A stretch of DNA of 9,736 nucleotides. Source: Candidatus Delongbacteria bacterium (lineage in GTDB: Bacteria; UBA4055). Of this stretch, positions 1 through 6,187 are shown piece after piece. The DNA lies in contig DMTS01000131.1 of the NCBI GenBank assembly GCA_003477045.1, positions 8,863 to 18,598 of the forward strand. The letters run 5' to 3'. The position numbers and the translations under genes were made by a program. Under the pieces are notes generated by a model. The model was not told the origin of the DNA and searched no databases. It saw nothing but the letters and a program-made list of their open reading frames with translations. The number at the start of each line of letters is the position of its first letter. The stretch's first letter is position 1.

Positions 1-931
1 TTGCTAAATATTCTCCTAATTTTGTTGGAAAACAGCTGTCAGATTGTTCACTGATCGGTTTTGCTAATACCAAAGCTAATGCGGAATTTAATAATACAAT
101 CAATTCTTCCCTGGAAACAAAGCCTTTGAAGCACATTCTTTCTTTAAATGGACTATTTTCAACTAATTCTAAAATTTTCTCCCGGTCTGATGATTTTTCA
201 AGATTTCCTGTCATAATAAGATTTATATCTTTATATTCATCCGCAATTTTAGTAAAAGATTTTATTATCGTCAGTATTCCGTCTTTTTTTTGATTAAGCG
301 GTCCTGTATAAACCAGATTTCTCGTTCTTTTGACTTCAGGTTTATATATTTCTTTATCATCTACTATAACAGGGATCAAATATACCTGAGCTTTTTTTGA
401 TACAACTGTTTTATACTTTTCCTGCAGAAAATATGAAATCGCAAACAATGCGTCAATCCTTTTGTATGCAGTTCTCTCAAATATCCATTTTCTGACTTTA
501 TATATTCCATGTGTCTTTTGATTATGAAACATTGATTCAGTTCTCTCAACAATGAACTTTACACGAAATAGGCGAAACATGACTGAATAGAGAAGAGGGT
601 GATAAAATGAATTGCTGCTTAAGATTGCAGCATTATATTTATTCCTGATCACATGAATTGCGCCTTTAATAGGTCCTAGAAAGTCATCTATCCTTCTCAG
701 GATAAAATATCTGCTTCTGACAGTTTTATTTGTGGTATAAAAAAATGGAATATTTTTGTAAACACCCTTTGATTCAAAATTTTTAGTATCACTACAAAGT
801 TCTGTTGGCTTGATGATTATTACTTCCGTATAAATTCCGTTCTCTAATAAACCTTTTGCGTGATAGAATACTCTGTTGGAAGCTGCTAAACCTTCAGGAA
901 ATCCAGCTATTGTCAGAATTGCAATTTTCAT
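1..931 (-). CDS. GT4-family glycosyltransferase (3' end cut by window edge)
   Basis: Retaining GT-B glycosyltransferase, expected to add a sugar from a nucleotide-sugar donor to the lipid-linked repeat unit at the cytoplasmic membrane face. I read 310 codons in an open frame from an ATG at 931-929 to the edge. The N-terminus MKIAILTIAGFPEGLAASNR has the glycine-rich acceptor-domain loop. The second Rossmann domain begins near residue 206 with VYTGPLNQKKDG, then a strand ending in MTGN, then FKGFVSREEL. The visible end, FPTKLGEYLA (residues 301-310), is the donor-binding loop with the family's conserved Glu (E307). About 60-90 residues should lie beyond the window. A classic EX7E spacing is not seen, as in many GT4 relatives. 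It starts 16 nt after the SGNH hydrolase stop with no strong Shine-Dalgarno, so it is probably co-transcribed. The donor and linkage cannot be told from sequence. Confidence 0.88.
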   Translation of the reverse strand, partial: MKIAILTIAGFPEGLAASNRVFYHAKGLLENGIYTEVIIIKPTELCSDTKNFESKGVYKNIPFFYTTNKTVRSRYFILRRIDDFLGPIKGAIHVIRNKYNAAILSSNSFYHPLLYSVMFRLFRVKFIVERTESMFHNQKTHGIYKVRKWIFERTAYKRIDALFAISYFLQEKYKTVVSKKAQVYLIPVIVDDKEIYKPEVKRTRNLVYTGPLNQKKDGILTIIKSFTKIADEYKDINLIMTGNLEKSSDREKILELVENSPFKERMCFKGFVSREELIVLLNSALALVLAKPISEQSDSCFPTKLGEYLA

Positions 932-947
932 CTTTGACCCGGTTAAA

Positions 948-2240
948 TTATTTTAAAGAATTTTCAGCAGTCACTTTATAAAAATAACGTATTGATTGAT
1001 TAATTTCGCTGTCAATGAAGAACCTATCTGGAGTACTGCCTATAGGGGTAAAACCTGAATAAGGATTTGTTGATCTGTAAATATTATACAAGTAAGCACC
1101 TGCTGATTGATCCCATGACAAAATAATTGAGTTTACATTATAACCTATTTGTAAATTCTTAGGTTCAGTCATTAATTGAGAGATCTGATATTTAATCCAA
1201 GAATATACAGAATATGCTATTTGTCCATACCCGTATAAATTCGGGTGTAATGCATTTGTTGAATAATATCCGTTAAATGTGTCTATATTTGGATAAATGG
1301 GTATCATTGAGAAATTCGGTTTAGCAAGATCTTTGTAATAGTCAATATATCTTTGAATAAGCCTGTGCTGACATTGTCTATATTCCCAGCACAAAGTACT
1401 GTCTCCATAAAGAGTGTACCATGTTTCTTGTCTTTCATTAGCTACTGGAATTAAACAAATCCCGATAGGTACATTCGGAAGTGTTTCAGCAAATTCATTT
1501 ATAAGAAGCCCCATACTTCGATCTTTAAAAATGTTTGTAATAGTAGCGTCAATTGTTTCTAGAGATGAAGCATCAATTCCAAAAACATCATTTATTCCTA
1601 AAAATATCATAACTATATCAGGTACTTCTCCATTTAATTTTTCGTCAATATACTTTTGGATATCCACACCCGGGTAAACTGAATATACAAAAGGGCTTAA
1701 GGAATCTAATGTGTAATTTGCCCATTTCCATCCTCCTCTACCTTCATGAAATATGCCATCGATACTATCTTGGGTTGTATAAAACTGTGTTCCGAGCAAT
1801 TTTATTGGATAGTCTCCGACTTCATCAAGAAGTTCTTTTGCGTATCTTTCATATTTGCCTGCTTTAGTAAGGCTGTCACCAATAAAAAGCAATTTTAGAG
1901 TGTCATTATGGGTAATATTATTTTCAGTTACCATAAGTTGGCTTTCATCTGTTTCAAGTATATTCCCGAGAGAATCAAGAACTTCAATCTGAATACTGTA
2001 GCTTCCTGAAGTTAAAGAGTCTAAACTATATTTATTACCATCATTATAACCTACAGGACAATTTACGATAAATGAATAATTATCCGGAGTTTCTGATAAA
2101 ATTAAATTTTTATAAAATACCGAATATTGACTTGTTGTTGTTGTATATATGTAATCAGGTAGTCTAAGAAACAGAGAATCTGTTTGTGAATAAACACTAA
2201 TTGCAAAAAAAAGAGCCGCAAAGTAAATTTTATTTTTCAT
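948..2240 (-). CDS. Secreted SGNH/GDSL hydrolase with C-terminal FN3-like tail
   Basis: Probable exported esterase (carbohydrate deacylase or similar), 430 aa. Residues 1-19 form a signal peptide (basic MKNK, hydrophobic core, SVYSQ cleavage region). Residues 20-112 look like a beta-sandwich. The SGNH domain spans about 115-355: block I FIGDSLT with nucleophile Ser123, block II EGRGGW (166-171), block III GIND (215-218, oxyanion Asn217), block V NALHPN with His332. The triad Asp expected three residues before His is Asn329. Residues 359-430 resemble a fibronectin type III domain (LSWDQSAGAYLYNIYRS, then YFYKVTAENS), but the protein stops before a final strand. I see no type IX secretion C-terminal domain. 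It sits 44 nt after wzx with an AAAGGA site 11 nt before ATG, and may have its own promoter. Given its place in a polysaccharide locus, a substrate in the exported glycan is plausible, but this is inference. Confidence 0.85.
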   Translation of the reverse strand: MKNKIYFAALFFAISVYSQTDSLFLRLPDYIYTTTTSQYSVFYKNLILSETPDNYSFIVNCPVGYNDGNKYSLDSLTSGSYSIQIEVLDSLGNILETDESQLMVTENNITHNDTLKLLFIGDSLTKAGKYERYAKELLDEVGDYPIKLLGTQFYTTQDSIDGIFHEGRGGWKWANYTLDSLSPFVYSVYPGVDIQKYIDEKLNGEVPDIVMIFLGINDVFGIDASSLETIDATITNIFKDRSMGLLINEFAETLPNVPIGICLIPVANERQETWYTLYGDSTLCWEYRQCQHRLIQRYIDYYKDLAKPNFSMIPIYPNIDTFNGYYSTNALHPNLYGYGQIAYSVYSWIKYQISQLMTEPKNLQIGYNVNSIILSWDQSAGAYLYNIYRSTNPYSGFTPIGSTPDRFFIDSEINQSIRYFYKVTAENSLK

Positions 2241-2270
2241 ATATCACTTTATCCTTTGTTGTTATACGAT

Positions 2271-2298
2271 AATATAAATGTAAATTAATTATTGTCAA
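2271..2298 (-). promoter_or_regulatory. Possible sigma70-like promoter before the SGNH hydrolase gene
   Basis: On the minus strand a perfect TTGACA (2298-2293) is followed after 16 nt by TATATT (2276-2271). Transcription would start near 2264, leaving a leader of roughly 24 nt that contains AAAGGA (2257-2252) before the ATG at 2240. The -35 box overlaps the last codons of wzx. This is the widest gap in the locus. The region is very AT-rich, so a chance match is likely enough. Bacteroidota housekeeping promoters use a different consensus, so this counts only if the host uses a conventional sigma70 motif. Confidence 0.3.
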
Positions 2299-3547
2299 TT
2301 GTTTTCTTGCTGTCATTGTTAGTATATTTTTTATAATAGAATAGCATAGAAACAGTAAATACTATGCCTGAACTTAATTTTGTAATTGCGGCACCGTTAG
2401 CGCCAAAAAAAGGTACTAAAAAAATAAAACCTGCGATATTAGTGATCCCGACTGAAATCGCTCCGTTTCTTAGATAAGCCCCCTGACCTTTTGAACCTAA
2501 GAATCTGTTATAATAATTACCGAATCCGTGAAATATCTGACCTGCTGCAACTATATACGCAAGATTTACGGCATTGACAAATTCCTTTGAGTACAACAAT
2601 ATTATGACCTGCTTTATTATTATCAGGAATATTATCAGTGAAAAAATAGAAATTAGCACTGTAAATTGCGTAGCTTTTTTTGGAATTACTTCTCTGTTGG
2701 CAAATTCCTTGAACATCGAAGTTCCGATCACGGTCGGTATTAAAACCAGAGGCATAGTAATTGTCAAAGCCAGCGAATAATAACCCACATCAGTATTATT
2801 TACTGAAAAATAACTTATAGCTATAGGACCGAGCTGAGTAGAAGCCACACCAATAATTGAACCTAGAAATACCTGAAACCCGTATTTTTTGTTTTCATGA
2901 AAAATCAGCCTATACACTGTTCCAAGATTTGAATACTTAGGTTTAAGGTTATAAATTACTATCGCAGAAGATATACCGAACGAAAGTAACTGAAGAGCTA
3001 CAGCAGTTACTAAATTAATGTAATCAAATTTATACAAGACTATAATTCCGGCTAAATATATAAAATGAGGGAACAGTCTGTAAAAAGACAATTCATATAT
3101 CCTGTTTTCGCCCTGCAAAATACTTTCCAGACTTTGAGTGAACGGTACAATAAAAAATAATGGAGACAATAATAAGAATACAGCACTAAGATCCGTTGTA
3201 AAAAAACGCTTTTGAAAAAAAGCAAAAATAACAATTGCAATGACAAATATTATTCCGAGGATTACTGTAATAATAACCGAAGCTCCAATGAGTTCTTTCC
3301 TAACAGCGTCATTTTTTTTCTCTGCCATTAGCTTACTGGCTGTAACAACAAATCCGAAAGAGATAATTATTGCAAAAAAAGAATAAACACTCTGAACGAA
3401 TTTGAGATCTCCGAACGCTTCAGCTCCCAGAAATCTGGTATTAAATACGCTGACGACTAAGCCCAAAACAATTCCGAGAATCATTGATCCGTACAGAGCA
3501 AGTATCTGCTTAACTTTTTTATTTTTCAGATCACTTCGTTTAAACAA
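2285..3547 (-). CDS. wzx: Wzx-type polysaccharide repeat-unit flippase
   Basis: Integral membrane protein of the MOP (MATE/Wzx/MurJ) superfamily, 420 aa. It is expected to flip undecaprenyl-PP-linked repeat units across the inner membrane. About 12 hydrophobic segments can be read (roughly residues 16-36, 52-72, 88-112, 120-140, 160-175, 178-198, 224-245, 255-275, 295-316, 326-342, 364-384, 388-404). The N-terminal helix pair with NTRFLGAEAFGDL (36-48) is typical of Wzx, as is the late LGSKGQ loop followed by a helix (350-355). The start is a TTG directly abutting the TAA of the acyltransferase gene. The next ATG is codon 22, inside the first helix, so TTG (or CTG at codon 7) is favoured. A weak GGGA lies 6 nt upstream. 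Its glycan specificity is not readable. Confidence 0.9.
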   Translation of the reverse strand: MFKRSDLKNKKVKQILALYGSMILGIVLGLVVSVFNTRFLGAEAFGDLKFVQSVYSFFAIIISFGFVVTASKLMAEKKNDAVRKELIGASVIITVILGIIFVIAIVIFAFFQKRFFTTDLSAVFLLLSPLFFIVPFTQSLESILQGENRIYELSFYRLFPHFIYLAGIIVLYKFDYINLVTAVALQLLSFGISSAIVIYNLKPKYSNLGTVYRLIFHENKKYGFQVFLGSIIGVASTQLGPIAISYFSVNNTDVGYYSLALTITMPLVLIPTVIGTSMFKEFANREVIPKKATQFTVLISIFSLIIFLIIIKQVIILLYSKEFVNAVNLAYIVAAGQIFHGFGNYYNRFLGSKGQGAYLRNGAISVGITNIAGFIFLVPFFGANGAAITKLSSGIVFTVSMLFYYKKYTNNDSKKTIDNN

Positions 3548-3550
3548 TTA
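3545..3550 (-). promoter_or_regulatory. TAA-TTG stop/start junction, likely translational coupling
   Basis: Read on the minus strand, the acyltransferase stop TAA (3550-3548) is followed with no spacer by the TTG start of wzx (3547-3545). The two genes are therefore in the same frame. The partial Shine-Dalgarno GGGA lies six bases before TTG, within the last codons of the upstream gene. A terminating ribosome could reinitiate here, which would tie flippase synthesis to acyltransferase synthesis. Confidence 0.6.
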
Positions 3551-4174
3551 TTTTCCCGGTTTTGATAGTTGAAATTGCTTTATAACTCTGCATGGATTTC
3601 CTGCTGCAATTACATTCTCGGGAATGTCCTTAACAACTACGCTGTTCGCACCGATGACCGAATTTTTCCCTATGGTAACTCCTTTGAGAACTACAGTATT
3701 TAACCCTAACCAGACATTATCTTCTATAACGACAGGTTTAGGTTCGGCTGAAATATTCCTTTTGTCAGGTTCAATACCATGCCAATCATAATCCGTTATT
3801 GTAGTGTTAGCTCCGCAAAGAACTCTGTCTCCAATTTTGATACTCCCTGCAGCAGCAATAACAGTTCCGCTGAAACCTGAATTATTGCCTATCTTAATTT
3901 CAGCTTTACGCCTTAAAGTTGTTATTATGCATTTTCTGTTTACACCGACAAGATTTGATGTAAAATCAGATCGGAAAGAACATCCGTTCCCTATCTCAAT
4001 TTTGCTGTCAACCATTCTGATCGCAACTGGAATACCGTAGAACCTTAACTTTTTACCTGCTTTAATTCCCCTCAAATTAAGTAACAGCTTAACCCAAGCG
4101 GAACAGAAAAAAGAATACACTAAAAGCCTGACAAATCTTAACCTTACAAAAATATAACCGCTTAGATCTTTCAT
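3548..4174 (-). CDS. Left-handed beta-helix (hexapeptide-repeat) acyltransferase
   Basis: Acetyl-CoA-type acyltransferase of the LbH superfamily, 208 aa. Residues 11-34 are basic and hydrophobic (LLVYSFFCSAWVKLLLNL), suggesting membrane association. Hexapeptide turns run from about residue 58 (KIEIGNGC) through KIGNNSG, KIGDRVLCGANT, VIEDNVWLGLNTVVLKG and VTIGKNSVIGANSVV. It ends with the family hallmark AAGNPCRVIK (190-199). The loop TDYDWHGI carries His132, in the position of the catalytic base of maltose/galactoside-type acetyltransferases. It resembles polysaccharide O-acetyltransferases (WcaF/Maa style), and sugar 4-amine N-acetyltransferases of this fold also exist. Its place directly behind rmlB-wecE-rmlA makes a dTDP-amino-sugar substrate attractive, but I cannot decide between N- and O-acylation. 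It starts with ATG immediately after the rmlA TAA. Confidence 0.88.
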   Translation of the reverse strand: MKDLSGYIFVRLRFVRLLVYSFFCSAWVKLLLNLRGIKAGKKLRFYGIPVAIRMVDSKIEIGNGCSFRSDFTSNLVGVNRKCIITTLRRKAEIKIGNNSGFSGTVIAAAGSIKIGDRVLCGANTTITDYDWHGIEPDKRNISAEPKPVVIEDNVWLGLNTVVLKGVTIGKNSVIGANSVVVKDIPENVIAAGNPCRVIKQFQLSKPGK

Positions 4175-4177
4175 TTA
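4172..4177 (-). promoter_or_regulatory. TAA-ATG stop/start junction, likely translational coupling
   Basis: On the minus strand the rmlA stop TAA (4177-4175) is followed directly by the ATG (4174-4172) of the acyltransferase, again in the same frame. The best upstream Shine-Dalgarno-like GGAG is about 12 nt away, too far to be strong, so reinitiation after rmlA is the likelier way to start. Confidence 0.6.
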
Positions 4178-5050
4178 TTCTTTATTCTCCACTATTTTTT
4201 CCAGATAATTTCTGTAATACGAATTCGGTATTTTATCGATTATGTTATTCAATCCTTTTTTATCTATAAATCCCATCTGATATGCTGCTTCTTCGACGCA
4301 TCCGATCTTGAGTCCCTGTCTCTGCTCAATTGATGCTATGAAAGTGCTGGCATCAAGCAGAGAATCGGGAGTTCCGCTGTCCAGCCAAGCTATCCCTCTT
4401 CCGATTTTTGCTACGCTCAATTTATTCTCATCAAGATAAGTCTTTATTAGGTCTGTGATCTCAACTTCACCTCTCGGGGACGGTTCTAGCCCTTTTGCTC
4501 TTTTTATACATGAATTATCGAAAATATATATCCCCGGTACTGCGAAATTTGATTTAGGTTTCTTAGGCTTTTCTTCTATAGAAATTGCCTTCCCTGACTT
4601 ATCGAACTCGACTACACCATATCTTTCAGGATCCTTTACATAGTATCCGAATACAGTAGCTGTTTTATTTTTTTCTACTGCCTCTCTTAAGAAATTCAGA
4701 TAACCGTAGAATATATTGTCGCCGAGGATAAGAAAAGCATTATCTTTTCCGACAAATTTTTCTCCTATTATGAAAGCCTGCGCAATACCTTTCGGGGCAG
4801 GCTGTACCGCATATTCGATCTTCATTCCAAGCAGCTTTCCGTCGCCGAACAGTTTTTTATAATGAGGTATAGTTTCTTCATTGGATATTATCAGTACTTC
4901 TTTGATGCCAGCAAGAATAAGTGTGCTTAAAGGGTAATAAATCATAGGCTTATCATAAACTGCGATAAGCTGTTTACTGTAAAGGCTTGTCATAGGGTAC
5001 ATTCTCGTACCTGATCCGCCGGCTAAAATTATACCTTTAGTTTTTTTCAT
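4175..5050 (-). CDS. rmlA: Glucose-1-phosphate thymidylyltransferase RmlA
   Basis: Makes dTDP-glucose and pyrophosphate from glucose-1-phosphate and dTTP in the cytoplasm, the first step toward dTDP-6-deoxyhexoses. At 291 aa it matches the usual RmlA length. The nucleotide-binding signature GGSGTRMYPMT (11-21) is followed by SKQL with Lys26 and VYDKPMIYYPL (31-41). Further landmarks are QPAPKGIAQAF (83-93), LGDNIFYG with metal-binding Asp111, EEKPKKPKS (159-167) and IAWLDSGTPDSL with Asp224. The canonical KQL-x-PVYDKP context reads KQLIAVYDKP, with Ala in place of Pro. The ATG overlaps the wecE stop (ATGA), and AGGGG lies 6 nt upstream. In this cluster it feeds RmlB and the WecE-like aminotransferase. 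Confidence 0.97.
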   Translation of the reverse strand: MKKTKGIILAGGSGTRMYPMTSLYSKQLIAVYDKPMIYYPLSTLILAGIKEVLIISNEETIPHYKKLFGDGKLLGMKIEYAVQPAPKGIAQAFIIGEKFVGKDNAFLILGDNIFYGYLNFLREAVEKNKTATVFGYYVKDPERYGVVEFDKSGKAISIEEKPKKPKSNFAVPGIYIFDNSCIKRAKGLEPSPRGEVEITDLIKTYLDENKLSVAKIGRGIAWLDSGTPDSLLDASTFIASIEQRQGLKIGCVEEAAYQMGFIDKKGLNNIIDKIPNSYYRNYLEKIVENKE

Positions 5051-5061
5051 ATTCCGCCCCT
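5047..5061 (-). promoter_or_regulatory. ATGA overlap and AGGGG ribosome-binding site of rmlA
   Basis: The wecE stop TGA (5049-5047) and rmlA ATG (5050-5048) share the tetranucleotide ATGA. AGGGG (5061-5057) sits six bases before the ATG, inside the end of wecE. Together they fix the rmlA start and indicate coupled translation. Confidence 0.65.
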
Positions 5062-6177
5062 ATAGAATTCTTTTATCTTACTGCAGATATATTCAATTTC
5101 AGTTTCTTTTAGACCGTAAAACATCGGAAGCCTGAGCAAAGTTTGAGAAACTTTATCTGTGAACTCAAGACTCAGATCATCATATTTGCCTTTCCAGTAT
5201 GGAGCTTTGTGCAGAGGCACATAATGAAAGATCGCTCCTATTCCATTTGAATTAAGAAAATCCATCAGACTGCTTCTTTCTTCAAAATTTTCACAGATCA
5301 GATAAAACATGTGTGCGTTATGAATGCAGTGATCAGGAATGACCGGAAGTTTTTCCTCAGAAATGATTTCTGAGAGGAATTTATAATAAAAATCCCAACT
5401 TCTGAGCCTGTCAATTTTTACTTTTTCTGAATCGCTTAGTTGTGAATACAGAAAAGCGGCTTGAAGCTCTGACATAAGAAAGCTCGATCCCAGTTCTACC
5501 CAGGTGTATTTGTCAACGAGCCCTTTGTTGAAATGTATTCTGTCAGTTCCTTTGTCCCTGATTAATTCCGCCCTTTCGACTAGTTCCGGATTGTTTACAA
5601 GCAGAGCTCCGCCTTCACCGCACTGTATGTTTTTTGTCTCGTGGAAGCTTAAAGCAGCCATATCGCCGAATGATCCGAGAGCTCTTCCCTTGTACGAAGA
5701 ATCAATACCCTGAGCATCATCTTCAATCAGAATAAGGTTGTGTTTTTTACATATTGAAGTTATTGCATCCATTTCGCATCCGACACCAGCATAATGAACT
5801 ACAACTACTGCTTTTGTTTTATGAGTAATCATGCATTCAATTTTATTTTCATCTATATTTTTTGTATCAGGCCTTATATCGCACCAGACTATATTTGCTT
5901 TCCTGAGCTCAAATGCGCTTGCAGTAGTAACAAATGTAAAAGACGGCATTATCACTTCATCTCCGGGCTGTATATCCGCAAGAAGAGCGGTCATTTCAAG
6001 GGCATCCGTGCATGATGAAGTTACGATGGCTTTCCCGCAACTTGTTTTAGCTTCAAGAAGCCTGTTACACTTTATTGAGTATTCTCCATTTCCGGAAAAC
6101 TGGTCATTTTCAAGTACTCTTTTTATGCAATCAAGTTCGTTGTTAAGAATAAGTGGTTTATTGAACGGTATCTTCAT
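5047..6177 (-). CDS. wecE: WecE-type dTDP-4-amino-4,6-dideoxygalactose transaminase
   Basis: PLP-dependent sugar aminotransferase of the DegT/DnrJ/EryC1/StrS family, 376 aa, the same length as enterobacterial WecE/RffA as I recall it. It would transfer an amino group from glutamate to dTDP-4-keto-6-deoxyglucose, giving dTDP-Fuc4N. Similarity to WecE runs end to end: IPFNKP at the N-terminus, DIQPGDEVIMPSFTFV (68-83), VHYAGVGCEMD (127-137), IEDDAQ with PLP-ring Asp153, SFHETKN with Schiff-base Lys182, GSSFLMSELQAA (230-241) and HYVPLH (318-323). The loop after the lysine (IQCGEGG) seems one residue shorter than in E. coli. It overlaps rmlB and rmlA by 4 nt on each side. The sibling activities QdtB/FdtB (3-amino sugars) and VioA (Qui4N) are less likely given the HETKN and VACEMD-like signatures, but stereochemistry needs testing. 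Confidence 0.92.
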   Translation of the reverse strand: MKIPFNKPLILNNELDCIKRVLENDQFSGNGEYSIKCNRLLEAKTSCGKAIVTSSCTDALEMTALLADIQPGDEVIMPSFTFVTTASAFELRKANIVWCDIRPDTKNIDENKIECMITHKTKAVVVVHYAGVGCEMDAITSICKKHNLILIEDDAQGIDSSYKGRALGSFGDMAALSFHETKNIQCGEGGALLVNNPELVERAELIRDKGTDRIHFNKGLVDKYTWVELGSSFLMSELQAAFLYSQLSDSEKVKIDRLRSWDFYYKFLSEIISEEKLPVIPDHCIHNAHMFYLICENFEERSSLMDFLNSNGIGAIFHYVPLHKAPYWKGKYDDLSLEFTDKVSQTLLRLPMFYGLKETEIEYICSKIKEFYRGGI

Positions 6178-6187
6178 TTTATATCCT
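6174..6187 (-). promoter_or_regulatory. ATGA overlap and AGGA ribosome-binding site of wecE
   Basis: The rmlB stop TGA (6176-6174) overlaps the wecE ATG (6177-6175) as ATGA. AGGA (6187-6184) lies six bases upstream within the last rmlB codons, supporting this start and coupled translation of the two pathway enzymes. Confidence 0.65.

Noticed and set aside
3309..3318. A8 tract in the wzx coding strand, with A7 tracts elsewhere (for example near 2414 and the rmlA start), as possible phase-variation sites
   Set aside because: Tracts of 7-8 are expected by chance in AT-rich DNA and encode ordinary Lys/Asn runs. The frames are intact and no long repeat suggests slippage control.
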